The position numbers and the translations under genes were made by a program. A model generated the notes under the pieces. The model had not been told where the DNA came from. It was given only the letters and a program-made list of their open reading frames with translations, and did no database searches. From Bacillota bacterium (GTDB lineage Bacteria; Bacillota; Sulfobacillia; Sulfobacillales; Sulfobacillaceae), in the NCBI GenBank assembly GCA_021784595.1, contig JAJYHT010000061.1, forward strand, positions 26,063-90,062: a stretch of DNA of 64,000 nucleotides. The letters run 5' to 3'. Positions 1 through 8,898 of this stretch are shown here, piece after piece; within the stretch, counting starts at the first letter, position 1, and each line of letters starts with the position of its first letter.

Positions 1-478
1 AATCCGACAACCGATTCAGGTACTTGACATGCATAGTCAAGTTGGGGTCTTCGAGCGCCAACGAGACCACCCGTCGTTCCGCCCTCCGTACGACAGTGCG
101 CGCCACCTGCAAATGAGAGACGGCCGGGGATCCTGAGGGCAGAATAAAATGGCGCAAGGGTTCTAATTCCTGATCCCATTGGTCAATCACAGTCTCTAAA
201 TATGATACGTCATCTTCATTCGTCCGGTTCTCCCGGTCTGGATTGATATTGGACAAATCTGCTCCTAGTGCAAATAACCGATGTTGAATACGTTCCAAGA
301 CTTGATCAATTTGAGGATACTTGTCGGTATAGTTTCTTGCCAAACCTATCACGGCGTTTGCCTCATCCACCGAACCATATGCTTCAACGCGCACAGAATC
401 CTTGGATACCCGTTTTCCGACAGCACGCCCCCAAAGACTGGTTTGTCCCAAATCGCCGGTCCGCGTATATATTTTCAT
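1..478 (-). CDS. pduO: ATP:cob(I)alamin adenosyltransferase, PduO type (partial)
   Basis: Transfers the adenosyl group of ATP to cob(I)alamin to make coenzyme B12. The frame is open from ATG 478 to the window edge, so the C-terminus is missing (159 codons seen). Visible family motifs: TGDLGQTSL near residue 6 (phosphate/ATP-binding loop), RVEAYGSVDEANAVIG near residue 28, LPSGS and the helix VARTVVRRAER further on, and KYLNRLSD at the edge. The start is chosen because AGGAGGA (485-491) lies 6 bases upstream of ATG 478; the in-frame ATG at 484 is too close to it. No cobalamin riboswitch is evident upstream. Family assignment is firm; the reaction is family knowledge. Confidence 0.9.
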   Translation of the reverse strand, partial: MKIYTRTGDLGQTSLWGRAVGKRVSKDSVRVEAYGSVDEANAVIGLARNYTDKYPQIDQVLERIQHRLFALGADLSNINPDRENRTNEDDVSYLETVIDQWDQELEPLRHFILPSGSPAVSHLQVARTVVRRAERRVVSLALEDPNLTMHVKYLNRLSD

Positions 479-484
479 AGCCAT

Positions 485-739
485 TCCTCCTGCCTTTCCC
501 GTTGCTTCATACCCATGACCCATCAGCCTCGAATCTTTCCAAGCCCCATAGGTGGAATCGAAGATCGGTTGCAAGCCTAAACCTTACACATCCCTTGACA
601 CGCTGGCAATACAGGCCAGCCGTGCGTTCATCAAAATGCAGAGAGTTGCCCCGGAGATATCTCCTCAAAAGCATAAAAATCACTTTTGGGTAAGGACGCC
701 CAGATATCCAGCGCCTTGGCCCCGCAATCCTGTTATGGC
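485..739. other. Intergenic stretch, no recognisable gene
   Basis: Between the adenosyltransferase and the DMT transporter. On the minus strand a run of about 33 open codons (roughly 727-630) ending in two stops has protein-like composition but no start codon with a ribosome site; it may be a gene remnant. Nothing else recognised. Confidence 0.4.
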
Positions 740-1567
740 TTATTGTACCCGAAGTAGTCCCCGATGATCATACAGCAACAGCACGACCGCCAACGTCATC
801 ATCGTGGCAGACAAAATCTTTCGGCTGCGACCTTGTTCATGGAATCCGATGACCCCAATCACCGTCGCGCCTACACCCGCCAATGCCGATATCACTTCGA
901 TTAACGTAACCGGCATCATCCCTAGCAAAAAAAAGAGCGTCAGATAAGAACCTCCGTTCGCCGCTGCCGCCCCCGCGCCCCATAGAGGCCGTTCTCTGAG
1001 CAACTTGCCAGCAGCTCCCAACTGCCCGTAGGCTAAAGCAACGACCGCCATCCATAATGTCACCGTAAGATACAGACTCGCGGCATAACCCAAAGGATTC
1101 AGACCGGCATGAGCAACATCCATCAGGCGACCCGCCACCAGCACTAGGTCACTAAGCACCATCCACAAAACCCCACGACTAAAGTGGCGTCCTACACCGC
1201 CCAACCAAAAAGCCCCGGCCACAAAGCCCGCTACGGCCACCCACGCCCAGTACGTTCCCGTAGGATGCCACAGAAACAACATGACGGGCGTGGCATTGGC
1301 CCATGCACTCACTTGCCCCACTTCCCCTTTAGCCAGTGAAGTGGTGTAAAGGCCAAAAGACAAGGCGTAGACCGCGCCTGGCCAAAAGGCCTGGGGAACA
1401 AAGCGACCCACTCCCATAACCCATGCCGCCAGCCATAAAATCCCTGCCGCTCCTCCGTAGGCCACCACCATAGTGGCCAATGGCGAGCGATTGTCCCCTA
1501 AACCGTGAAATAATACCCGCTCACTGCTAAGAAGCCCGAGGCGCGCTAATATCCACCACACCACCAT
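740..1567 (-). CDS. DMT/EamA-type membrane transporter
   Basis: A 275-aa very hydrophobic protein with about 9-10 predicted membrane segments spread over its whole length, the usual size of 10-TM drug/metabolite (EamA-like) carriers. The C-terminal half carries the glycine-rich run before a final helix (residues ~215-265) that is typical of this superfamily, and it ends in a short charged tail. ATG 1567 follows a G-run (GGGGGGA) at close spacing, so the in-frame GTG at 1564 is also possible. Substrate cannot be told. It is transcribed in the same direction as the VanW gene behind it, 38 bases away, so the two may share a transcript. Confidence 0.65.
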   Translation of the reverse strand: MVVWWILARLGLLSSERVLFHGLGDNRSPLATMVVAYGGAAGILWLAAWVMGVGRFVPQAFWPGAVYALSFGLYTTSLAKGEVGQVSAWANATPVMLFLWHPTGTYWAWVAVAGFVAGAFWLGGVGRHFSRGVLWMVLSDLVLVAGRLMDVAHAGLNPLGYAASLYLTVTLWMAVVALAYGQLGAAGKLLRERPLWGAGAAAANGGSYLTLFFLLGMMPVTLIEVISALAGVGATVIGVIGFHEQGRSRKILSATMMTLAVVLLLYDHRGLLRVQ

Positions 1568-1605
1568 GTGTCCCCCCGGACTACTCTATGGACAAAGATC
1601 CGCAT

Positions 1606-2475
1606 TTAGCCTGGCGAGGACGCTGGATTGGTGTCAAGAATTCGTGGGCTGGGCCGATATTGGTCAATCCCTAAATCTTTTCTTTCGATGCCTTGGGGCG
1701 TTTGAATCTCTAGCCAAGAAGAAACCCGCACTCCCTCTTGACCGGGAGCCAGTATTTTGGTTTCTCCCGGTTTCAGATCGCGATCAATGCGCGTGATGGT
1801 GCGAAACGGGTACTTCGCCAAAATTTTATGATGGACTGAAATTTCAGGACCCGGACTGGCGCCCCACAATGCGATGGTCAGATGCCGGTTGCCAGCCTGG
1901 GCCGTGACCAAAACCGGACTGGTGCGGTTGTTGCGAAATTGAAAGTTTAGATAGTCCGAAGACACGGTAGCGTCCTCGCCAGGCGGCAAGTATGGCACCG
2001 TTAGACCGTGCTGATGCCTCTCCACAACAGGCAACCCTGTGCGCAATACCGCTGAGTACAATGTGCTGGCGCCTTGGCAGACACCACCGCCCACTGAGGG
2101 CACAATCCTCTCCCCGACAAATGCCCGGCCCCATCCATAACCATTTTCTGCGGTATACGGTCCGACCACCGCATAGTACGAAAAAATCTGGCCTGGTTTT
2201 ATCATAACCCCATTTAAGCGTTGTGCCGACAGCTCGATATTCTTTGCTTGGCTTGGTGTCGCGTGATAATAGTTAGTGGTTCGGGTTCCGAGCAAGTAAG
2301 AAAGCTTTACGCTTCTGGCTTGCGATTCACCAGGCACTTTTTCACCCACTACGGGACTATTGGCGTGATACTCCATCTGAGTCCAGAGCGCACCGCCATG
2401 CGGGGCCATCAGGGCAGGAACCGGGGAATTGGGCCAAATAGCCAGCCAGAGAGTCAAAAACCATAACCGCAGCAT
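1606..2475 (-). CDS. VanW family secreted protein
   Basis: A 289-aa exported protein. A hydrophobic N-terminal segment (LRLWFLTLWLAIWP) acts as signal or anchor. The VanW core spans about residues 60-200: LSYLLGTRTTNYYHA, the KPGQIFSYYAVVGP segment, and the hallmark GGGVCQGASTLYSAVLR around residue 130. VanW proteins are cell-envelope proteins of unresolved biochemical role that often sit beside peptidoglycan genes. ATG 2475 is preferred because AAAGGAG lies 7 bases upstream; ATG 2481 is only 1 base from it. It is divergent from the secreted amidase-like gene at 2667. Confidence 0.85.
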   Translation of the reverse strand: MLRLWFLTLWLAIWPNSPVPALMAPHGGALWTQMEYHANSPVVGEKVPGESQARSVKLSYLLGTRTTNYYHATPSQAKNIELSAQRLNGVMIKPGQIFSYYAVVGPYTAENGYGWGRAFVGERIVPSVGGGVCQGASTLYSAVLRTGLPVVERHQHGLTVPYLPPGEDATVSSDYLNFQFRNNRTSPVLVTAQAGNRHLTIALWGASPGPEISVHHKILAKYPFRTITRIDRDLKPGETKILAPGQEGVRVSSWLEIQTPQGIERKDLGIDQYRPSPRILDTNPASSPG

Positions 2476-2666
2476 GAGCATTCTCCTTTATCTCACAGTG
2501 TTCACCCCTAGGATGTACGATTTGCAAAATTTTACTTCAGGACAAACAGGTATTCCCTGGATGATGCCGTCGCATCATAAAAGAGCGATGTTGGAGCAAC
2601 GGCCGGACCGTTAGATATATGAAAACTCTTTTCACAAAGGAATTATGATGCGAAGGGAATGTGCAG

Positions 2667-4010
2667 ATGCGGAGTCTTCTTAGGATTTGCCTCATTTTGG
2701 GCCTGGCCTGCTTGGGATATTGGGAAGCCTCCGTATACAATCCCGAACAAGCCGTGCAATATGCCCACCAGCATTGGAATTGGACGATAGCCTCCGGTCA
2801 TGCTAGTCAAGCCACACTAGGCAAACGAATCGAAACTCGACGCCAGGTTCCTGCCCCAGGGTGGTTTCAGCCTAATTTTCAGTGCGCTGAATTTGTCGGC
2901 AGGTCATTAGCGGCGGCCGGCATACCGATTCCTCTGGTGGACGCCCATAATCCTGGGTGGCCGACTTTGGTCAATGTGGATTGCCAGATTTACTTCATGC
3001 TAAGCCACGGCTATGCCACTGTGGAGAACCAGACGCAAGTTCGGGTGGGAGATGTGGCGTTGTTTCGCTATAACAGACTAGGTCAAGCAGCTAGTCCTAC
3101 GTATTGGTCCCACATAGCCTTGGTGGTGAATGTACATCCTTTATTGTTGGATGCCCATAACGCGGCGCATAAAGACACGCCATGGCGTGTCTTGGCGCAA
3201 GGGACACTGGACACGGCATTTCTTCATATCCATGCCAAAAGTCATTGCGGCCATGTACCATGGCATCCTCGGCAGGACAGTCTGGTCATTGTCCACTACC
3301 GAAATATCGCCTCGCTCAATGGACAATTCACTTTGTACCGCAACCAGGTGTACCGTGTGGCATCGGCCAACCCATGGGGTCAATTGACACTGTGCGGGAT
3401 TCCCGGACAATATTGGCAAGTCGGATTTTATCCTCTTAGGCCATCGCCCCCTATTCTTAGGGGCCCTATTCGGGCGCAACGGCTCGAATGGCCGTCGCGC
3501 AAAGACATACAACCTATCCTTCTGTATGGCCGGTTCCCCATTTATGGCATGACACCTCACGGAAGACTCTTATTGGCCGGAGTTGGCCTTCCCATACCCA
3601 CCTGGACCGGCCGCGCCCGTCTCTTGGAAACTCTCAATCCGTCAACTCACTCGCCATGGCACAAAATCTCGCCGCAAGCGGTTACTTTATTTTCCCCTCA
3701 TCTCGTCTATTTGCTGCCGAGTGAGGGATCGCCGATATTAGCCAAGGCCTGGTCTGGAACGGTCACCGTGCTGGATGCCATTTGTCGAACCAACCACCAA
3801 TATTGGGGACAGGTTGAATGGTCTGGTGCTCATTTGGGCATTGGCTACATTCCGCTCCACGACTTACGTCCTACGCGCGCGAACTTAACAACTGGCCCGC
3901 TTTCGTTAAGCACTCCCAACGGCGCTGTCCTGATAGGTCCGGATACTACGCTGGCCGACCGCCACGGCCACTTCGCTTATGCTGGGCAGTGGGTGAACCC
4001 AGTCTCTTGA
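2667..4010 (+). CDS. Secreted NlpC/amidase_6-like cysteine hydrolase with C-terminal repeats
   Basis: A 447-aa protein with an N-terminal hydrophobic segment (LLRICLILGLACLGYW) and a catalytic-looking domain at residues ~20-190. The order matches papain-fold cell-wall amidases: a tyrosine-rich helix (AVQYAHQHWNW), FQCAEFVGRSLAAAGIP with the probable nucleophile Cys, YWSHIALVV with the probable His, and LLDAHNAA with an acidic residue. The remaining ~250 residues (SLNGQFTLYRNQVYRV onward) look like a tandem of small beta-rich modules, possibly SH3-like, which could bind wall polymers. ATG 2667 has AAGGGA about 8 bases upstream; GTG 2661 is the alternative. A 12-codon leader ORF overlaps the start. 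Exact substrate is unknown. Confidence 0.6.
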   Translation: MRSLLRICLILGLACLGYWEASVYNPEQAVQYAHQHWNWTIASGHASQATLGKRIETRRQVPAPGWFQPNFQCAEFVGRSLAAAGIPIPLVDAHNPGWPTLVNVDCQIYFMLSHGYATVENQTQVRVGDVALFRYNRLGQAASPTYWSHIALVVNVHPLLLDAHNAAHKDTPWRVLAQGTLDTAFLHIHAKSHCGHVPWHPRQDSLVIVHYRNIASLNGQFTLYRNQVYRVASANPWGQLTLCGIPGQYWQVGFYPLRPSPPILRGPIRAQRLEWPSRKDIQPILLYGRFPIYGMTPHGRLLLAGVGLPIPTWTGRARLLETLNPSTHSPWHKISPQAVTLFSPHLVYLLPSEGSPILAKAWSGTVTVLDAICRTNHQYWGQVEWSGAHLGIGYIPLHDLRPTRANLTTGPLSLSTPNGAVLIGPDTTLADRHGHFAYAGQWVNPVS

Positions 4011-4061
4011 CCCGTCCCCCCGCACTCGTTAACATGAAGTATCTCATTGAGGAGGTCGTCA

Positions 4062-5216
4062 GTGCGCTCAATCACCATAGGCTTATTAGGACTGGGAACT
4101 GTAGGACAAGCCCTGGTCCAACTCATCCAAGAGTCCTACCCGGACATCCAGATCACCAGGGCACTGGTTCGACAGACGGACCGCCCACGAAAAGTTTTAG
4201 TTCCCTTGACCATCAACCCCGATGATATTCTTTACGATCCCACTATCGATATTGTGGTCGACGTCATGGGAGGTCAGCAGCCTGCTTTCAAGTGGCTGTC
4301 CACCGCACTTCAACGGGACAAGGACGTAGTGACCGCCAACAAGGAAGTCATGGCGTATCGCGGTCCACAACTACTAGAGTTGGCCCACCAACATCACCGA
4401 GAGCTGCTGTATGAAGCTAGCGTAGCGGGAGGAATCCCACTTTTAGATGCGCTATCCCATCATTTGGCGTTAGTGCCAGCAACCCGTATCGAAGGTGTCC
4501 TCAACGGCACATGCAATTTCATTCTCTCGCTTATGGAACAGGGCGATAACTACCCAAAGGCCTTAGCAGAGGCCCAACGCATGGGGTATGCCGAGCAAGA
4601 TCCCTCAGCTGACGTCTTGGGATTCGATACCGCGCGAAAGCTGGTACTGTTATCCCGATTGGGATTTCATGCCGAAGTGGCGGCTGAATTCCCTGCGGTC
4701 CGGGGCATAGACGGCGTGACCGCGAGTGACGTCGGTCGATTAGCCTCTTTTGGCTGTGGAATGCGGCTGGTGGGAAGCGCCGCTCTCCAAGCCAATCGCC
4801 TCTTGCTATCTGTCACCCCCACCGTATTTCGAAAAGGACATCCATTTCTCGGATTGCAAGGCCCGCAAAATGCGGTGCAGGTGGTGACTGCGGCCGGAAC
4901 CTTCTGGTTCCAAGGCCCAGGTGCAGGGGGTCTGGCTACCGCGACCAGCATTCTGTCGGATATTCTTCGCATTCGGCGCTCGGTACCAGACCGGGAAGCC
5001 AACGTTGCCACGCAATATCCCATAGCCAGGTTTGAACACCCGATCATTTGTTTTTCCCAAGACCCCGACCGCGCACTGCCGCTCGCTCTCTCCGGCGAAT
5101 TGCGCCGCACCGAACACTACGCTATTTTGTCGAGCCGACTGTCTTTAACTGACGAAGATTTGTGGGGTTTGCGTCAATTTGAATGGGGGGAAGAGGAAGA
5201 GCCCACCTTCAGGTGA
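4062..5216 (+). CDS. hom: Homoserine dehydrogenase
   Basis: Reduces aspartate semialdehyde to homoserine in the threonine/methionine branch of the aspartate pathway. 384 aa. Rossmann motif GLLGLGTVGQ at residues ~6-16, VTANKEVMA around residue 95, EASVAGGIPLLDAL around 120, and the catalytic-domain signature EGVLNGTCNFILSLM followed by AEQDPSADVLGFDTARKL. GTG 4062 is chosen because GGAGG (4051-4055) lies 6 bases upstream and the protein then begins directly with the beta strand SITIGLL. The C-terminal ~70 residues are short and acidic, so the usual ACT regulatory domain of ~80 residues is absent or badly reduced. It stands alone on this strand. Confidence 0.92.
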   Translation: MRSITIGLLGLGTVGQALVQLIQESYPDIQITRALVRQTDRPRKVLVPLTINPDDILYDPTIDIVVDVMGGQQPAFKWLSTALQRDKDVVTANKEVMAYRGPQLLELAHQHHRELLYEASVAGGIPLLDALSHHLALVPATRIEGVLNGTCNFILSLMEQGDNYPKALAEAQRMGYAEQDPSADVLGFDTARKLVLLSRLGFHAEVAAEFPAVRGIDGVTASDVGRLASFGCGMRLVGSAALQANRLLLSVTPTVFRKGHPFLGLQGPQNAVQVVTAAGTFWFQGPGAGGLATATSILSDILRIRRSVPDREANVATQYPIARFEHPIICFSQDPDRALPLALSGELRRTEHYAILSSRLSLTDEDLWGLRQFEWGEEEEPTFR

Positions 5217-5231
5217 GCCCTTCCTCCCGGG

Positions 5232-5384
5232 CTAACGTCGCTGCATTTGTTCTTCGGCCAGGCGTATCGCCTCTTTCACCAACATGCCGCAATCGCGGGC
5301 GGAAACAGCGCCCCATCCTTCTTCGCGGACGAGTTGCGCTACGCCTAAACGCTCCCCGAGCTTCATCTTGGTTTCTTCCGACAT
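5232..5384 (-). CDS. Small acid-soluble spore protein, SspF-like
   Basis: A 50-aa protein. It aligns by eye with Bacillus SspF-type minor alpha/beta SASPs: LGERLGV, then EEGWGAVSARDCGMLVKEAI, then LAEEQMQRR, matching the family pattern GGWGEIxARDxGxMVKxAIxxAEQQM. Such proteins coat DNA in the spore core and protect it from UV and heat. It lies 14 bases behind the lytic transglycosylase gene on the same strand, so it may be the last cistron of that operon or have its own forespore promoter. ATG 5384 has a GGTGG ribosome site about 8 bases upstream. The identification rests on a short but diagnostic motif. Confidence 0.8.
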   Translation of the reverse strand: MSEETKMKLGERLGVAQLVREEGWGAVSARDCGMLVKEAIRLAEEQMQRR

Positions 5385-5398
5385 GACTTTTGCCACCT

Positions 5399-5986
5399 TT
5401 ACCACCCCCATGCTTCAGTGTTTGTAGAAATTGTCCAAGCATACATCACGCGATAAAAGTGTTTATAGGTCATGACGCGATAGACAAAGTTGCGCGTTTC
5501 CGGATAGGGAATATCTAGGTAATTGGGATTGGCCTGGTGCAACACACCTTGGGTCAACCAGGTGGCCACAGTTCGAGGCCCACTGTTATAAGAGGCTAGC
5601 GCCAACACCAAATTGCCGTGGTACAAAGTCAACAAATGGTGCAAATACCAAGTTCCCAACTCCACATTCAGATCCACTTGAGTCAAATTTTCTGCAGTAA
5701 TATTGTGTTGTCCGGTTTTTGCGCCAATCCACTGGGCAGTCTGAGGCATAATCTGCATCAAGCCGACCGCCCCCCGCCCGCTCACCGCGTTCGGTCTAAA
5801 ACCGCTTTCCACCCGAATTACGGCCGCTACCAAATAAGGGCTGATCTGATTTTGCTGGGCCGCCTTCAACACCGTCGCACGATATGGCCATGGCAAAAAA
5901 TAACGATATGAAAACACCGCCAAAATTAGTAATCCCAGCAATATTACCCATCGACCAGTTCTGCTCGTTTTTTTGCGTTTTGCCAT
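5399..5986 (-). CDS. Lytic transglycosylase, SLT domain
   Basis: Cleaves the MurNAc-GlcNAc bond of peptidoglycan. 195 aa. A basic N-terminus (MAKRKKTSRTGR) and one hydrophobic helix (residues ~13-30) anchor or export it. The SLT domain follows: AAVIRVESGF with the catalytic Glu, AVGLMQIMPQTA, LALASYNSGP and the final IPYPETRNFVYRV block, all canonical for the goose-lysozyme-like SLT family. It overlaps the 3' end of coaE by 43 bases, which implies co-translation, and is followed by a SASP gene. GAGGT sits about 9 bases upstream of ATG 5986. Its position beside a spore gene hints at, but does not show, a role in sporulation or germination. Confidence 0.92.
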   Translation of the reverse strand: MAKRKKTSRTGRWVILLGLLILAVFSYRYFLPWPYRATVLKAAQQNQISPYLVAAVIRVESGFRPNAVSGRGAVGLMQIMPQTAQWIGAKTGQHNITAENLTQVDLNVELGTWYLHHLLTLYHGNLVLALASYNSGPRTVATWLTQGVLHQANPNYLDIPYPETRNFVYRVMTYKHFYRVMYAWTISTNTEAWGW

Positions 5987-6558
5987 AAGCGGGTTACCTC
6001 GTCCTTCAGTGCATTAAGACTTCCTCGATTATCAATAACGAAATGGGCATGCTGCAGTTTTTGATCCAATGGCATTTGCGCCCTGATACGCCGCCCGGCC
6101 TCACTGGCATCCAGATGATCCCGTTCTGTAACCCGTTTTTCCTGCAATGCTGGGTCCGCATAAACAACCCACACTTCATCCACCATTGTATGCAAGCCTC
6201 CCTCAATTAAGAGAGGAACATCCAAAACGGCGGCCAAGACTCCTTGCTGTCGTAAAACTTCCAGCTGTTCCGCCATCATGGCGCGCACTCTAGGATGAAC
6301 CAATTGATTGAGAAGCTGCCTCTTTTGACTATCGTGAAATACCAAATAACCAAGTTTGCGACGGTGAATTTCCCCGTTTGGTCCCAAAACGGACCAGCCA
6401 AATCTCTGCCAAATCTCTCGCCATACCGGCTCGCCACGGGCCTGAGCGGCATGGGTCAATTCGTCGGCATCGACGATTGGCACGCCGAGGCTTCTAAGTA
6501 TGTTGCTGACCTCTGATTTTCCGGACCCAATGCCCCCGGTGAGTCCAATCACCCGCAT
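5944..6558 (-). CDS. coaE: Dephospho-CoA kinase
   Basis: Phosphorylates the ribose 3'-OH of dephospho-CoA, the last step of CoA synthesis. 204 aa, normal for the family. P-loop GLTGGIGSGKSEV near the N-terminus, DADELTH, the VLDVPLLIEGG lid/Walker-B region and RVTERDH are all present. ATG 6558 is preferred (TAGGTGA 5 bases upstream); a GTG at 6567 directly abuts the stop codon of the upstream solute-binding protein gene (TAG-GTG), so translation is coupled either way. coaE next to polA and mutM is a known Firmicutes arrangement. Confidence 0.95.
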   Translation of the reverse strand: MRVIGLTGGIGSGKSEVSNILRSLGVPIVDADELTHAAQARGEPVWREIWQRFGWSVLGPNGEIHRRKLGYLVFHDSQKRQLLNQLVHPRVRAMMAEQLEVLRQQGVLAAVLDVPLLIEGGLHTMVDEVWVVYADPALQEKRVTERDHLDASEAGRRIRAQMPLDQKLQHAHFVIDNRGSLNALKDEVTRLWQNAKKRAELVDG

Positions 6559-6567
6559 CAAATTCAC

Positions 6568-7857
6568 CTAACCTCGAAATGTGATAGAATGCCAGTTCAA
6601 TGCCCCGTTAGCAAACGACGTAGCAGACAACACGTCCTGATTCCATAGCCAAAAATTCCCTCTATGCATCAAGGGCAGTGTTTTGCCCGCCTTAAACCAA
6701 TTCTGCGTCCCAATGTAGGCGGCAATCTGCCCAGATGAGGCCAGCGCGCGTATTTGGCTGGCGCTTGACACGCGCACCGAAACTTTGCCCGCTGTTAGGT
6801 GCGCTAACGAACGAGCCAGGACCACAGCAGCTGTATCCTGTCCATTAACCCACACCGTCATCGGATGTCCCGCCGGCATTCCCGAAGGCCACGAATACCC
6901 CAGGGCACTTACCCGTCCGGCGAAAGCCCGATCAACCCACTGGCGGACCGGCGCCTTTACGGGGTAGGTGCTGGCGTGAGGGGACTTTGCTCCCCAGAAC
7001 AAACTTAATGTCCCAGGCGTCGGCAGGAAGGTTACTTGACGGCTGAGGCGGGTTGGCATCGCGGCCAGTTGGTTGGCGGGCACTGGCAACACCGTCACCG
7101 TCTTGTTAATGAACCCTAACAGTGCCAAATGAAACGACGAGTAGAGTTCTAGATCAACGCGCGTGGGACCGCTGCCCGTCACACGTTGAAAACTCAAGTG
7201 GTCCAAAGGAACCCAATTAGTTAAACGATAGCCGCCGGTGCCCAGCAAGTTGGTGAATTGCCAATTTGGACCGCCCTGCACCTGATCTGACAGGGGTACG
7301 ATGGACAGTGCGGGATTGGCGAGATTTCGCAAAAAACCCAAACTGGCCGGGGTTTTTAATGTAATAGTCAACGTGTTTTTACTGACCACCCGAATCCCCG
7401 ACAAATAGTTCTGGTGTCCTGATATGACGCTTCGGTATCCTACCACATTGCGCAAAAGGACGCGGGCAACCGGGGAGTTCACGGTGGGCAGCAACGGTCG
7501 AGCCAACGCTTCTTCCACTGTGGACGCTGTTAATGACCGGTTGTTGGCTAGCTTGTGACTGCCTACGACTACGGTCACGGTGTGGCCTTGAAATGTCACC
7601 AACGACGCCGCGCCGGGTACAACCTGACCAGCGCTGGTTTCAGACAACAAAGGCTCGAACACGTTGTCATCGACTTGCCAATCTGCCGGGGTACTGGCTA
7701 GCGCTGGGTCCAGGTTCTGGGGCATCGCCCAAATCACTTCGACCAAAGTGGTTTGGGCTGGTGACGGCTCAACCACGTGAGGCTTGGGAATGGTAATTAG
7801 CAACGCAGGAACCAAGGCCAATCCCAATAAGGCCCATGGCCAAAGACGAATATTCAT
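6568..7857 (-). CDS. Family 5 extracellular solute-binding-like protein
   Basis: 429 aa with an N-terminal membrane segment (LWPWALLGLALVPALLITI) without a lipobox cysteine. The pattern NLDPALASTPADWQVDDNVFEPLL near residue 55, followed by alternating beta/alpha segments, resembles family 5 (DppA/OppA) binding proteins, although it is shorter than the usual 500-550 residues and lacks the clear family signature. No permease or ATPase genes are nearby, so if it binds a ligand it would work with a transporter encoded elsewhere or have been repurposed. Its start overlaps the upstream 63-aa gene by one base (TAATG). Assignment is tentative at family level. Confidence 0.6.
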   Translation of the reverse strand: MNIRLWPWALLGLALVPALLITIPKPHVVEPSPAQTTLVEVIWAMPQNLDPALASTPADWQVDDNVFEPLLSETSAGQVVPGAASLVTFQGHTVTVVVGSHKLANNRSLTASTVEEALARPLLPTVNSPVARVLLRNVVGYRSVISGHQNYLSGIRVVSKNTLTITLKTPASLGFLRNLANPALSIVPLSDQVQGGPNWQFTNLLGTGGYRLTNWVPLDHLSFQRVTGSGPTRVDLELYSSFHLALLGFINKTVTVLPVPANQLAAMPTRLSRQVTFLPTPGTLSLFWGAKSPHASTYPVKAPVRQWVDRAFAGRVSALGYSWPSGMPAGHPMTVWVNGQDTAAVVLARSLAHLTAGKVSVRVSSASQIRALASSGQIAAYIGTQNWFKAGKTLPLMHRGNFWLWNQDVLSATSFANGALNWHSITFRG

Positions 7858-8048
7858 TAGGCTCGTTTCCCTGGCAGCTTCTCCAATTGCTGTGGCGTTA
7901 AATCCTTTTCCGATATGACGTCGAGCTTAACTTTTCCCTCAAGCGGAATAACCTCGATTTCCCCGCGAATACTTAATTTATCCCATAACATGGACACTAC
8001 TTGATCCGCTTCTTCTCTCGACTCGAGCAAAAGACTAAACTGCTGCAT
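7857..8048 (-). CDS. Small conserved-looking protein of unknown function
   Basis: 63 aa, not recognised. It reads MQQFSLLLESREEADQVV then an amphipathic stretch, LSIRGEIEVIPLEGKVKLDV and a basic end. Predicted fold is alpha-beta-beta-alpha. It is clearly expressed with its neighbours: 4 bases behind mutM and overlapping the next gene by one base. No Cys, no membrane segment, no known motif. Confidence 0.65.
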   Translation of the reverse strand: MQQFSLLLESREEADQVVSMLWDKLSIRGEIEVIPLEGKVKLDVISEKDLTPQQLEKLPGKRA

Positions 8049-8052
8049 TATG

Positions 8053-8892
8053 CTAACCCTCCAAGTCTTCCAGCATCGGTTGGCATTGCTGGCAAAAGTG
8101 ACTGGTGCGTGATTGGATCACCATACTCTGAATAGGTGCCCCACACCTGACACAGGGATCGCCTGTGCGTCCGTAAACCGCCAAATATGCCTGATTTTCA
8201 CCAGGTTGTCCCAACGCGTCCACATAATCGGAGAACGAAGTGCCTCGGTGTGCAATACTAACACGCAGAACCCGTCGAATGGAGCCGACCAATCGTCTTG
8301 ACGCTTGCCGTGAAATGGCCGCACCCTCGGTCAGGGGATGGATGCGGGCCCCAAACAGCGCCTCATCCGCATAAATATTGCCTAATCCTGCCACGAGTGA
8401 TTGGTCTAACAACAATGTTTTAATCGACGATCTTCGCGCTGACAATCGGTCTCGTAAATAATCCCCGGTAAACTTGCGGTCGAATGGTTCGAGTCCCAAC
8501 TTGAGGGTGTGCTCCCCAAACTCTAAAAAATATCCTATACGACCGAAACGGCGAGGGTCCACTAATCGCAATTCAGCTTCCCCAGGCAATCCAAGCACCA
8601 TATGGGTATGGGTGCGCCATGAAGTGGTTGTTGGCTCTACCACCAACCGGCCACTCATACCGAGGTGGATCACAAGGGCCGAACCGTCGTGAAACTGGAT
8701 AATCAAATATTTGCCCCGGCGTCCTATCGATTGTACCACAAGGCCTGGCAAGCGTCCTCGAATAAGTTCCGCTGCCATCGTGCCCATTTTTACCATTCTT
8801 CCATCTAAATGCGGAACCCTCACCACCGCGTGATTGGGCAACACACCAGCCAAATAGGTTCTTATGGTTTCCACTTCAGGTAGTTCAGGCAT
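8053..8892 (-). CDS. mutM: Formamidopyrimidine-DNA glycosylase
   Basis: Base-excision repair glycosylase/AP lyase that removes 8-oxoguanine and formamidopyrimidines. 279 aa. N-terminus MPELPEVET provides the catalytic Pro2 and Glu3; GRRGKYLIIQF carries the conserved Lys near residue 60; helix-two-turn-helix LVAGLGNIYADEAL near 165; C-terminal zinc finger CVRC...CQQC at ~245-270. All catalytic elements are present. It lies 6 bases behind polA and 4 bases ahead of the 63-aa gene. Repair of oxidised guanine would suit a metal-rich oxidising habitat. Confidence 0.97.
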   Translation of the reverse strand: MPELPEVETIRTYLAGVLPNHAVVRVPHLDGRMVKMGTMAAELIRGRLPGLVVQSIGRRGKYLIIQFHDGSALVIHLGMSGRLVVEPTTTSWRTHTHMVLGLPGEAELRLVDPRRFGRIGYFLEFGEHTLKLGLEPFDRKFTGDYLRDRLSARRSSIKTLLLDQSLVAGLGNIYADEALFGARIHPLTEGAAISRQASRRLVGSIRRVLRVSIAHRGTSFSDYVDALGQPGENQAYLAVYGRTGDPCVRCGAPIQSMVIQSRTSHFCQQCQPMLEDLEG

Positions 8893-8898
8893 GCTTTA

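Noticed and set aside
485..739. Cobalamin riboswitch upstream of the adenosyltransferase
   Set aside because: No B12 box or paired core could be found in the 255-base leader.
3141..3560. 139-codon minus-strand frame inside the secreted amidase gene
   Set aside because: No ribosome site and no recognisable motif; the plus frame has signal peptide and catalytic pattern.
4667..5110. 147-codon minus-strand frame inside hom
   Set aside because: Antisense to conserved homoserine dehydrogenase motifs; Arg/Pro/Ser-rich shadow composition.
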